NCBI GenBank assembly: GCA_963682055.1 | Contig: OY821751.1 | Coordinates: forward strand, 2,666,001-2,730,000 | Length of the DNA stretch: 64,000 bases | DNA from: Primula veris | Taxonomy: Eukaryota > Streptophyta > Magnoliopsida > Ericales > Primulaceae | Reading direction: 5' to 3' | Part shown: positions 1 to 10,799 of the stretch, piece after piece | Position numbering within the stretch: the stretch's first letter is position 1 | How the letters are laid out: each line of letters opens with the position of its first letter | Notes under the pieces: generated by a model | What the model saw: only the letters and a program-made list of their open reading frames with translations | The model's database searches: none | What the model was told of the DNA's origin: nothing | Program-made: the position numbers and the translations under genes

Positions 1-850
1 ACAAAACATTTTCGCTTTACAATTAGACCCTTTTGCTCCTTGATATTTATTATGATGAGCACGACCATGAGACCCACATGAGACTTCGGATGCCCGAATA
101 AGCCTCATATGTTGAGGCATGGGCTAGTTCTACTTGTAACTCAACGTAACACGTGATTGCTTAACACATTTTTTTTCTATTGTTTTTTTATTCCAACTTT
201 GTTCGTTTTAACCATTCTGTTATTAATAAAAAGTGGGTTTTGCCATCATTTATACAAAAAAGAGTTTCATCATTTGTAATCATAATACAAAAACATTAAT
301 TTTTCTACTTTTCTCCAAAAAAAAATTCTTTGAACACCGAGTTTGCTGCCATCAAAGATATGTTGCACGATTAATGTTTGTTATTAACGATGGGGGAATT
401 GATGATGGGGATGGGGATATGGACAGGTGATCCGAGGAAGGCAGACAAGGTCTGAATGTGGTTCGTTCTCGTTCGGGTTCACAAACGATGTTGTTTAAGG
501 TTATTATTGACCAATATTTGATATGTATTTCGATTGACTCTAGTTCTACACACAAATTTATCCATATTAATGTTGTTAGTATAACTGAGTTGTGTGTGAA
601 AAATGTTAATGTTTTTAGGTTCGAGTAGCAAATGAGGATGTGTTATTGTGTGATCGGCGTTACTAGGTTACTTTTTGACCTTATTTGTTATAACGGGGCA
701 GAGGGCGACCTAGGGGGAACATGATCGATCCAGAGATATGAGCAGTGGTGTGAGAGATTGAGCTAGTGTTACGCAAGCCAAGTGAGTTATCCCCGACGAG
801 ACCCTTCGATCAATGCAACCAACTGAAAGACGAGATAATACCGATTAATA

Positions 851-903
<53 letters not shown>

Positions 904-1779
904 AACTTTCAGAAGCATGAGATTGAGAAAGATATCACTAACATGTCGCGATCAAGCCTTATACGTGTGCGTTCTAGTAATTTTCTTTACCAATTCTATT
1001 GGGCAGAGTGATTCATACATGTGTAACGCTGAATTATATGTCGGAAATGAATCCGCAATATCATTTAAAAGTTATTATCGGGCAATAGTCTATAAACCAT
1101 AATTTTTTTCATCTGAATACGTCGGAACTCATCATCGTGAAAATATCTTGTAAAAATATGCTTATTATCAATAACTCCAATTTGGTAGTTCTCTTTTAAA
1201 TCCGTTGTTTTAAAAAACCTTTTTAATAACTTCAATTTAGGCTTAACTTGTGAGAAATTTCCAACAACGGTATATCTGAAAGGTTTTGATATTTTTTTTT
1301 ATATATAAGTCGGTGGGATACCCACTATTTTATTAACAGTAATAAATGGTCGAATTGAACTTATTACAGCAACAATCAAATTGAAAACAATAATGGTTGA
1401 ATATTATTCATCGAAAAGAAGTGAATCATCGGTTCGCTATTATAATTACCGTAAAAGAATTATGGTTTTACCGTAAAATTAAAACTTGTAAAGGAATTGT
1501 TTTTGTGTTACAAATTTCAAGTAAACTGGAAAGCCTAGTAGTTACTAAACCTAAGTTACATTTTCCATTTCAGTGATGACAAAGTGGATTTTTGTGTTCT
1601 TTAATACACTAATGAATGCATTGAAAAATGTATCGAGTTATGCCAATGAGCCCTAGCCACGCAAATGAAACTCCACTTCTTTCTTTTTGTGTTGTCTTTC
1701 TAAAGTTAAATCGAACAGGAAAACGATAGAGGGGCCAAAAGGGTACATTTTTCTAGGTGTCTTGGTTTGCTTAACATAG
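1..1779. other. AT-rich intergenic stretch, no gene recognised
   Basis: No reading frame here resembles a known protein, and the longest open frames are under 85 codons in AT-rich DNA. The only clear structure is an AT dinucleotide run at 854-900. I see no RNA gene or intact transposon end. Confidence 0.6.
854..900. repeat. (AT)n microsatellite
   Basis: An uninterrupted alternating AT run of about 47 bases, directly visible. It produces an artificial Ile-Tyr repeat in one open frame and is not coding. Confidence 0.95.
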
Positions 1780-1788
1780 CTTATTTTT

Positions 1789-1928
1789 GGAAGCAGACTA
1801 CATGACTCTGAGTCAGGGTTACTCTGCTTTTCACAACCATTTGATCTGTTACAGTTTAAATTTAATAACAGATCTAATGGGTGTGGAAAGCAGAGTAACC
1901 CTAACTTAGAGTCAGATACTCTGCTTTC
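1789..1928. mobile_element. Mutator-like foldback MITE, copy 1
   Basis: About 140 bp made almost wholly of two inverted arms of about 60 bp, starting GGAAGCAGA and ending TCTGCTTTC, with a short AT-rich loop. A 9-bp direct repeat, CTTATTTTT, flanks it at 1780-1788 and 1929-1937. Nine-base target duplications are typical of the Mutator superfamily. A second copy lies at 25470-25618, also with a 9-bp duplication. There is no coding capacity, so it would need transposase supplied in trans. Confidence 0.8.
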
Positions 1929-1937
1929 CTTATTTTT

Positions 1938-3289
1938 ATAGTGAAATCGAGATATAAAAATTTCCTAGAAATTTGTACAAAATTGAGGGGAAACCAATTA
2001 TCAAAATAAAATAAACGAAATCGGATAAACAAATTATAGTTATCGGTTAACACTTTTTAAGTCTTTTAAAACACTAATCAAGAAATCATATCTCCCATAT
2101 AGTATTATATATATTCGTTTAGTTAACGTTGGTTTTGATAGTAAAAAACGTTTAACACTTGTTTTCTTGGTAATTTAAAACTTGTAAACATATGTGTATA
2201 TTATTTGTATGATAAAAAAATATTTTGCTAAGAGAATGCTACTAACGTGTTACTATTACATATAATGTATAATTAATTTATATTCTATAGTACCTATTGT
2301 CATTTTTTTTTAATATTCTCTATATATATATATCTCTATTTGCAGTAGGGTTGTTTCTTAATGTTTTAACTTTTATATTACGGAATTAAAAGTACAATGA
2401 CAATTTCTTTCTCATTTCAAGTTCCATTTTATGATTTAAAATAAAGATAGTTACTCCGTCCCAAATTATAAGTTAATGTTTTCATTTTGAGCTCTTCCAT
2501 TTTATAAGTCCATTTTTCATAAATATAAACAATTTGTTAAGTAAAATTACATACTCCGCCGTTCTCATTTAATTATTCGCTACGAAACGACATACAATTT
2601 TTACCGGCTTATAACTTGTATCAAAATTGTCGAAATAATTTTTTTTAAAATATAATCATAAAATTTAACATTTAAACTATATGATCAACTTTTAAAAGTT
2701 TTCATTCCGACAATTTCATTACAAGTTCTTATTCGATCAAAATTACACGTAATTTCGTAATAAACAATTAAATAAAAACGAAAAATTAGTATTTTCAACA
2801 TATGAAAAAAAAAGAAAAAAATTTGAAAAATAAAGAACAAATAAGGACATGATGTACCCTCCATTGTATAAATTCACGTGATTTATAAATAGGTACGTAT
2901 GGAATATTTCAGAGTAAAAAACTCACTACCTTTAGTGTTTTTTTTTTTTTTTTTAAAGATCACCGCCTTTAGTTTGGAGTACACATATTTATTTATTCAT
3001 TTTCGTGTCCACTTGTTTATTTTTACTTAAATTTTAAATTTTTATAATTTATACCGCAATTTTATAAAATTTCATATTATATTGTATTCAAATTTTAAAA
3101 CATTTGAACATAATATTGTTTTAGACAATTTTTTTAATATTCAATGTTTAATTTACACTTATTTATACATTTATTTCAAAATAAATTTTGCGTGGATTTA
3201 AAAAAAAAAATAGTTATTGAAATGTATTGATACATGTATTATATTAATTATATAAAAAAAAAATAGATAAAATAACTAAGGGAGGCATC
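1938..3289. other. AT-rich intergenic DNA with decayed Stowaway-like pieces
   Basis: No gene recognised. At about 2452-2545 and 2551-2790 the sequence has CTCCGTCCC- and CTCCGCCGTTC-like starts, and the second piece has an interior typical of the Stowaway-like elements elsewhere in this window (a motif resembling ACACGTAATTTCGTA). The ends are too eroded to delimit. Confidence 0.45.
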
Positions 3290-3292
3290 GAA

Positions 3293-3485
3293 CACTAAAA
3301 AAAAATACTCAAATAGTGACGGGATTAGTGACGGTATTTTTTGTTACGAGCTTATTAGCGACGGTTTTTGTGACGGTTTTGTAACAGTTTAGTCAATTTG
3401 CGACAGATTTGTGATAACTTTTTAAATTAGCGACAGGCTTATGACAGCTTTTAACTCTCACTAAATCAAACACTATTTTGTAATG
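3293..3485. mobile_element. CACTA-type MITE, family 1 copy A
   Basis: A 193-bp element starting CACTA and ending TTTTGTAATG, flanked by the 3-bp target duplication GAA (3290-3292 and 3486-3488), as expected for CACTA (En/Spm) elements. The interior carries repeated GTGACGG/GCGACGG-like words. An inverted copy of exactly the same length lies at 15986-16178. It is non-coding. Confidence 0.85.
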
Positions 3486-3954
3486 GAATTACGTTAAAAA
3501 ATAAAATAAAAAAATAAAAAATAAAAAAATAAAATAAAATAAAAATAAAATAAAAAAAATTAAAAAAAATTGGACTCATCAATCTAAAATACTTCAACAC
3601 TAGCTACTGTCATATTTACCATCCAAACCAATAGACTAGCTAGTGTACAGGCTATAAAGAGTACTAGTACTTTGTGTTTTTTATTTAAAATATATACTAC
3701 TACCATGCATGTTTTGTTACTTTTTACTCAAGTCGCGACCCAACCTCGAGAGATACAGCTAGCTAGTTTACTACTACTATATCGAATAATAGGTATAACA
3801 CCTAGTTGGACAACATAAAGAGGGTTTTCTTAAAATAATAAGTTCAATTTTATATGTAGTAACCTTTATCAATTCATGTAAACATAATACTAACATTTTT
3901 CATTTAATAACGTGCTTAATGGTTAACAACATAAAATAATGAAAACTTAATGTC

Positions 3955-3959
3955 ATTAT
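3955..3959. repeat. Target site duplication ATTAT of the copia element (left copy)
   Basis: ATTAT at 3955-3959 is repeated exactly at 12376-12380, next to the other end of the element. A 5-bp duplication is the hallmark of LTR-retrotransposon integration, and its identity shows that both ends come from one insertion. Confidence 0.95.
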
Positions 3960-5590
3960 TGTTGGTTTTTTGGTACTATTTCGAATACGATAAAGAAAAA
4001 GGACAATAATATAAAAGACAGGAACGCAATGGAAATAACACTTTATTTCTCACAATTGGAATATGAATTACAATTCCTGACTCGTACAGAATTAAATTAA
4101 ACTGCTGGACTGGTTTCAACACATAAAAACTGCCGGACTGTTTTGTAAATAAAACAAACTGCCGGACTGTTTTAACAAGAAAAAGAAACTGCCGGACTGT
4201 TTTAAGCAAACTGCCGGACTGTTTTAACAAATAAAAAACTGCCGGACTGGTTTTAAACAAACTGCCGGACTGGTTTTAACAAATAAAAAACTGCCGGACT
4301 GGTTTTGTAAATAAAACAAACTGGACTGGTTTTAACGAATAAAAAAACTGCCCGGACTGTTATTAAATAAACTGCCCGGACTGTTATGTAAATACTGGAA
4401 ATTAAATTACAGGAAAGTAAATTACAGAATAGGAAAGACTGAAATGTAAATTACAGAAACTAAAGGTACTGGAAAGAAAAATTACAAAAGGGAAACAGTA
4501 CTGAAATTAAATGGACAGAATAATAAAGGACTGAAAAGTAAATAACAGAAATTAAAAGAAGAGGCAACTGCTGAGCAGTTTCCCTTAAACAATATTTCCC
4601 GAACCACCTTTAAAGGTTTTTGGTTTCGGGACTTTGTTCCCAAGGTACAACTTCTATCTCAGAGTGGCTCGTATGGAAACCGGCACCGAACCACAGGTCG
4701 AGCTGTTGGTGGTGCGGTTCTCTCTCACTAAGTGTATGCTTATGCTGTGAGTTGTGTGTATGATGGTGTACTGAAATGAGAGGGGGATGGCTGCCTTATA
4801 TAGGCTCTACTGAAACCGCAACCATAAATGTTGGTCTTTAATTCTGGGAGTTACACCCCCAGAATCCGCTCAATCAATTCTGAAACCGCAGCATTTACTC
4901 TCATTCATTGCTGACGTTTCTCTTGCTGGAAACTCTAGGGACTCCTTTTGTATTTTATACAAAACTCCCTATTCGGGTTTGGACCCAAGACCCAAGACCC
5001 AAGACCCAAGACCCAAGACCCAAGACCCAAGACCCAAGACCCGAGACCCGAGACATTCCCCAAATCCCAAATCCCAAATCCCAAATCCCAAATCCCAAAT
5101 CCCAAATCCCAAGCCCAAGCCCACGCCCACGCCCACGCCCACGCCCACGCCCACGCCCGTGCCCGTGCCCGAGACCCGAGACCCGAGACCCGAGACACGA
5201 GACACGAGCGAGCGCGCGTGTGTGGTACACACTAATACTCTTAGGTGTATGTGGACATGTTAGTTTAATAACTACATGGGTTGGTATGGTATATATATTG
5301 TAAGATTAACTCTTAATCTTCCAATATGGGATTATACTAAATGGTTTTTCTCATTAACCATTTCGTTTTTCCAGATTTGAGCTTCCGAGGTACCAACTTT
5401 GAAGCCACTTTGTATTCACACCCATTCTCCGAATAGGTCATGTGATATACCGTTACGAAGCTCGTCACACGGGCTACTCAACCACGTTGATTACGGTATA
5501 AACAACTCAGCGCTGTTACACGAAATAATGACTCGAAGTTGGTCCAGTGACCATTCGGAAACACCCATGTTTTCACATGTTTTTCCAACA
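3960..5590 (-). repeat. 3' LTR of the copia element (1631 bp)
   Basis: Starts TGTTGG and ends CCAACA. In the element's sense direction it holds a heptamer array (4983-5205), a TATA-like CTATATAAGG near 4797-4806, and then nine or so short tandem repeats containing the CTGCCGGACTG word (about 4100-4385). The polypurine tract sits immediately outside it at 5591-5600. It is 55 bp longer than the other LTR because of repeat-number change in the heptamer array. Confidence 0.96.
4983..5205. repeat. Heptamer (CCCNNNN)n array in the 3' LTR
   Basis: A run of 7-bp units all phased on CCC. Blocks of CCCAAGA are followed by CCCGAGA, CCCAAAT, CCCAAGC, CCCACGC, CCCGTGC and CCCGAGA again. Period 7 with a CCC start is the format of the plant telomere repeat CCCTAAA, although the exact telomere unit is absent. 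In element sense the array reads GGG every seven bases. Five overlapping open frames across it are artefacts of the period. Confidence 0.93.
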
Positions 5591-5600
5591 ATCCCCCACA
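5591..5600 (-). other. Polypurine tract of the copia element
   Basis: Immediately internal to the 3' LTR, the minus strand reads ATGTGGGGGAT before the LTR begins TGTTGG. A G-rich purine run abutting the 3' LTR is the expected primer for plus-strand DNA synthesis. Confidence 0.85.
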
Positions 5601-6067
5601 TGAATGCAATTGGCTGAAAATAAAATGCTCCTAAATGCATACGAGAGAAAACCGCAAGAGTTCACTGCATAAGGACAGGTAGCGCGCGCCTTGAACCTGC
5701 CGTAGTGACGTAAAATCTGATATGCTACTATTGGGTAGCCTTTAAGCCTTGAACCCTTTAGCGTTTGTGCATACCAGGGTAATGCGCACACAGTGTCCCC
5801 TCTACACCACTTACTAAGCCCTTTGGTTGTTGTCCATATTTGGCCGTGGACTGCCTTGGCAAAGTTCAACCGAGTGCTCTAGTGATTTAGCCCATGGCTC
5901 ATCACATAGTATCGGCCATACACACTCGTCATAGGTGATTTCAAGTCAAGGGTGTCCTGACTCACCCCTCTCGATCTTCGAGATACTTGTTTTCATTAAG
6001 AGCCTCATGCTCACCCTTAAGATGGTCTAGGTCTATCACTCTTTCATCCTAGAAATGGGCTGGGAAC
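5601..6067 (-). other. Untranslated 3' internal region of the copia element
   Basis: Lies between the end of pol and the polypurine tract. The longest minus-strand open frame here (5573-5869) crosses the LTR boundary and resembles nothing I know. I treat it as non-coding. Confidence 0.6.
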
Positions 6068-9000
6068 TTAAGTTCCCGAGTGCTTTGTTCGGTCACCCCC
6101 ACAGTTCGGTTTTCCCGTTGAACCCGACGCTGGAGAATCCAGTTCGGGTTGGGTTGCCTCTGAGGAGGTTTCCAGTTTAATGGGCTTCAACCCCATTCCC
6201 CTCGATGAAACTTCAACTCCTACCTGAGTCAAGCCTTTTGTAAATGGATCCGCTATATTGTCTTTAGATCTCACAAAATCTAAGGACACCACACCGTTAG
6301 CTAACAATTCTCTTACGGATTTATGTCTCCGACGAATATGTCGGGACTTTCCATTCTACATATGATCCTGCGCCCGTCCAATAGCCGACTGACTATCGCA
6401 GTGCATGCTTATTGCTGGGACAGGTTTCGGCCACATTGGAATTCCTTCCAGAAAGCTTCTCAGCCAATCAGCCTCTTCTGTTGCTAGATCCAACGCTATG
6501 AACTCAGATTCCATAGTTGATCTAGCTATGCACGTCTGCTTGGATGATCTCCATGAGACAGCTGCTCCTCCCATCACGAACACATATCCGCTAGTGGATC
6601 GTGTACTGTTGGAATCCGAGATCCAGTTTGCATCAGAATACCCTTCCAGTACAGCTGGATATCTGGTATAATGCAACCCTCGGTCTGCTGTGTATCTCAT
6701 GTATCTGAGAAGTCTCATGATGGCCTTCCAGTGTTCCTCATTGGGATTACTGGTGTACCTACTCAGTCTACTCACTGAGTTGGCTATGTCTGGTCTAGTA
6801 CAGTTCATGACGTACATCAGACTGCCTATTATTCGAGAATATTCCAATTGTCTCACACTCTCCCCAAAGTTCTTTTTCAGGGTGGTTGAGATCTCTATCG
6901 GAGTTCTGGATGTAGCTCTACTATCTTTATCAAATTTGTCAAGCATCTGTCTGACATAGTGAGTTTGAGATAGCGCATATCCGTCTGATGTCTTGGTAAT
7001 TTTCATACCAAGTATAACATCAGCGACACCCAAGTCTTTCATCTCGAATTTTTGTGACAACATTTTCTTAGTGGAGTTGATGTTATCAATACTCCCTATT
7101 ATAATCATGTCATCTACGTAGAGGCAGACTACCACGTAGTCCTTTTCATTTCCTTTTACGTAGACGCATTTGTCACATTCGTTTATCCGAAAACCGTTTG
7201 ATAGCATCACTCTATCAAATTTTTCGTGCCATTGTTTAGGTGCTTGTTTAAGTCCATACAAGGACTTCACAAGTTTACACACCTTGTGAGCTTTACCTGG
7301 AACCACAAACCCTTCCGGTTGTTCCATGTAAATTTCCTCTTCCAACTCACCATTCAAGAACGCCGTTTTAACATCCATTTGATGTATTTCCAGATCGAAC
7401 AGTGCTGCGAGAGCAATGACTATCCGGATTGACGTCTTCCTGGAGACAGGAGCATAGGTGTCGAAATAGTCGACACCTTCGGTTTGTCTAAAACCTTTCA
7501 CTACAAGCCTAGCCTTGTATTTCTCGATTGTTCCATCGAGCTTTCTCTTCCTCTTGAAGATCCACTTGTGTCCTAGTGGCTTACACCCGGGTGGTAGATC
7601 CACTAGTTCCCAAGTGTGATTTTGTAATATCGATTCAACCTCATTGTTGATCGCTTCCTCCCAATATTGGGCTTCCGGGGATGACATTGCTTGTTTGAAT
7701 GTCGCCGGTTCGCCTTCTATCATGAAGGTTACAAAATCTGGACCGAAAGTCGTTTCCTTTCTAGCCCTTTTACTACGTCGAGGCTCTTCTTCTTCTTCCT
7801 CCAACGGTTCACTTGCCCCCACATTTTCCTCACTGTTTGACTCCTCAGTCTCTACAGTTACGGAAGACTTGCGGGGAAAGATCTCCTCGAAGAAAGAAGC
7901 TTCTCGAGCTTCGATGATAGTATCTGCATGCACATCGGGATTATCCGACTTGTGCACGAGAAAACGATAAGCACTACTGTTTTGTGCATATCCTATGAAC
8001 ACACAGTCTACCGTCTTTGGCCCTATTCTCGTTCTTTTAGGAAGCGAGACAAGGACCTTCGCGAGACAACCCCAAACCCTTAAGAATTTATAGCTCGGCC
8101 TATGGCCTTTCCATAGTTCATAAGGTGGTTTATCACGTTTCTTATGTGGTAGCTTGTTCAATACATAGTTGGCGGAAAGCAGCGCTTCCCCCCACATGTT
8201 CTGGGGTAACCCAGAACTTATTAACATAGCATTCATCATTTCCTTGAGCGTCCTATTCTTACGCTCGGCAACCCCATTCTGCTCCGGAGAGTATGGGGCT
8301 GTCGTTTGATGTATAATGCCATTTTCTGCGCATATCTGCGCAAACGGTGCTTCGTATTCACCGCCTCTATCACTCCTCAATATTTTAATCTTTTTATTGA
8401 GTTGATTCTCTACTTCGGTCTTATAAAGAGCGAATTTCTCTACCGCTTCGTCTTTACTTCTCATTAAGTAGACATAGCAGTATCTAGTACAATCATCTAT
8501 AAACGTGATGAAATACTTTTTCCCTCCTCGCGTTTGTATAAACTTTAAGTCGCATACATCCGTGTGTATTAGACCGAGAGGTTCAGTACTTCGTTCAATA
8601 TGTTGATACGAAGACTTGGTTAATTTTGCTTCAACACAAACCTCACATTTATGTTGTTTATCAAATACAAAATTAGGTAGTAGATTCAGTGATATTAATT
8701 TCTTCATAGAATTAGCATTCACATGACCTAATCTACCATGCCATAAATTAAATGAATCGCAAGAATAAGCAAACGAAGTTTTATTGGCCACTTGGGCAAC
8801 ATTCACGATTACATTATTCTTGGTACTGGCCTCAGCCTTAGTACCCTCAATAGCTAACTCGGCTTTAGGAGCCGGAGTACCAACATTTAATTTAAACATG
8901 CCGTTGGTCATATAGCCACGGCCTACATACATTCCGTTTAAAGTGATTACAATTTTTGCAGATTCAAATACAAGTTTAAATCCTTTGTTCACCATCACGG

Positions 9001-9400
9001 ACCCGGAAACCAGATTCTTGCGAATTTCTGGCACATGGAGCACGCCATTCAGTGTGAGCTCCTTTCCCGATGTCATCTTCAGCAGCACGGTTCCTTTTCC
9101 TTCCACCCTGGAAGTAGCCGAGTTCCCCATGAAGCAGCTCTCATTGTCCACGGCCGTATAGGTCTTGAACATCCATTTGCTGGCACAGATGTGACTAGTG
9201 GCGCCTGTGTCCAGCCACCATTCCTTTGGGTTGCTCCCCACCAGGTTCACTTCCGAGACCACAGCACTCAGGTGCATATAGTCCTGTCCAGCATCATCTC
9301 CTCCCTCAGCCACATTAGCTTGAGCAGGTGCCCTCTTCCTCCCTTTCCCTTGGAACTTCCTCTTTGGGGGGGGGTTTGGGCTTGTCGGTGCGCATCTTAC
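6068..9400 (-). pseudogene. pol: copia Pol polyprotein (protease-integrase-RT-RNase H), interrupted
   Basis: This is the enzymatic part of the copia polyprotein, in minus orientation. An aspartic-protease DTGA is encoded at 9200-9211. The integrase follows, with an HHCC zinc-binding region (H290, H295, C321, C324 of the 6356-9607 frame) and catalytic residues D350, D413 and E448. Reverse transcriptase has YVDD at 7109-7120, and RNase H comes last. Two lesions are visible. Pol lies one frame away from Gag, with the switch at the C9 run (9366-9374 on the + strand). A TAG at 6356-6358 cuts the RNase H domain just before the conserved NGKSRHIRRR block, and the same frame then stays open to 6068. 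All other domains are uninterrupted. The copy is probably inactive for its own Pol, though a homopolymer sequencing error at the C run cannot be excluded. Confidence 0.93.
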
Positions 9401-10460
9401 AATCCGCGGCACGATGGCCCGGTTTGTTGCACACAAAGCAGTCTCCCATGAATTTCTTCTTGAGAGAGGCACCGACTCCGCTGTCAAAGCGTTTCCGCTT
9501 AGACACAGCGTCCTCAACCACATGGGCCTTGGCAACCGCGTTGCCTGCTCCGCCACCGCCTTTCCTTCCGGATCGGCGGTTGCTTTGCTCAACATTGAGC
9601 CTCTCAATGAGTCCCTCCAAGGTCATAGCCTTTCGCTTGTGTTTCAGGTAGTTTTGAAACTCTTTCCAAGAAGGTGGCAGTTTCTCAATCATTAATGCCA
9701 CTTGGAAAGGTTCGTTGATAACTAGCCCTTCAACCTCAAGCCTATGGTATATGAGTTGGAGTTCCTCAACCTGCTCGATAACACTCTTCCCATCAGTCAT
9801 CATGTACTCGTGAAAGTCCGTGACGACAAATTTCTTTGCGCCAGCGTTATTCACTTTGTACTTTCGTTCGAGAGACTCCCAAAGCTCCTTTGCAGAAGCC
9901 TTGGGCTCGAATACACTGAAGAGAGTGTCATCCAGAGCACACAGGATGTAGTTCCGGCATAGGTAGTCGCCGTGTTTCCACGCTTCCACCGCCGAAACCG
10001 TCTGCACGTCCTCATCGTCCTCGCTTAGGACGGGTGCAGACTCCTTAAGAAACCGGGTCAGATTAAGGGCAGTTAAATAAAACAGCATCTTTTGCTGCCA
10101 ACGTTTGAAGTTGTTGCCCCTAAACTTTTCCGGTCTCTCCAGTTGAGAGGTTGGCAACATTGGCATCGCCGGTGTTGCCGGAGCCTTGCCCTTTGCCCTG
10201 GCTGCAGCCACAAGCGCTGCCTTGGCCGCAGCCTTAGCAGCAGCCTGTGCTGCGGCCGCAGCCGCAGCCATAGCATCAGCCTCTGCCGCAGCAGCGTCGG
10301 CCGCAGCCTTTGCCGCAGCAGCTTCGGCCTCAGCCTGAGCCTGAGCCCCCCCACTCGCAGCGCTCGCATTGTTATGGCTACTACCAATCACAAGTGCGCC
10401 CTGCACGTTTTCCGAAGAAACGGTGGGTATTTGATCCTCATTAGTCATCTGAAATGACAA
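9315..10460 (-). CDS. gag: copia Gag (nucleocapsid) protein
   Basis: An open frame of 381 residues starting 340 bases inside the 5' LTR. After a short polar N-terminus there is a long alanine-rich stretch (about residues 36-95) that looks like a predicted helix or low-complexity tract. The globular gag region typical of copia elements follows (about 105-290). A CCHC zinc knuckle of the CX2CX4HX4C form lies at 9399-9440 (residues 341-354) and would bind RNA. Family members package element RNA into cytoplasmic particles. The frame runs into a C9 run just after the knuckle and ends shortly after; Pol continues in the +1 frame. Most plant copia elements use one Gag-Pol frame, so I infer a one-base slip here, with programmed frameshifting as the alternative. 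Confidence 0.92.
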   Translation of the reverse strand: MSFQMTNEDQIPTVSSENVQGALVIGSSHNNASAASGGAQAQAEAEAAAAKAAADAAAAEADAMAAAAAAAQAAAKAAAKAALVAAARAKGKAPATPAMPMLPTSQLERPEKFRGNNFKRWQQKMLFYLTALNLTRFLKESAPVLSEDDEDVQTVSAVEAWKHGDYLCRNYILCALDDTLFSVFEPKASAKELWESLERKYKVNNAGAKKFVVTDFHEYMMTDGKSVIEQVEELQLIYHRLEVEGLVINEPFQVALMIEKLPPSWKEFQNYLKHKRKAMTLEGLIERLNVEQSNRRSGRKGGGGAGNAVAKAHVVEDAVSKRKRFDSGVGASLKKKFMGDCFVCNKPGHRAADCKMRTDKPKPPPKEEVPREREEEGTCSS

Positions 10461-10799
10461 TATAAAACCGTTTAGTTTCTCGCAAGAAAACTAAATTCTT
10501 TATCGCAAATACTAATTATAACTTAATTAGATTGCTTCAAAAGAATAAAAACCAGAGAAAGAGATTCTAGCGTGAAAATCAAATCACTTTTGATTTCACT
10601 AAGAATTCTTTATAGTATTCTAGAATAAAAAGATCAAAACCAATTCGGATTTATTCTATGTGCAAATTTCAATTTCTAGTAAACTAGCAATGATTTTGCG
10701 AGAATAAAAACCGAGACGTCAACAACAATAAAATAAAAAAAAGAAAAGTCCTTTCTTATTTCGAAAATAGAAAAACCAAAAAATGATATTGTTTAAGAT
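10461..10799 (-). other. Leader between copia 5' LTR and gag
   Basis: A 339-bp AT-rich leader. The bases just inside the 5' LTR (10799 downward on the minus strand) read ATCTTAAACAATATCA, which does not match the usual initiator-Met tRNA primer site TGGTATCAGAGC, so I cannot assign a primer-binding site. Confidence 0.6.

Noticed and set aside
4908..5303. Several overlapping open frames of 87-131 codons in the LTR (and at 11748-12088)
   Set aside because: They arise because a 7-bp period lacking stop codons is open in most frames on both strands. The translations are Pro/Arg/Thr or Gly/Leu repeats with no protein likeness.
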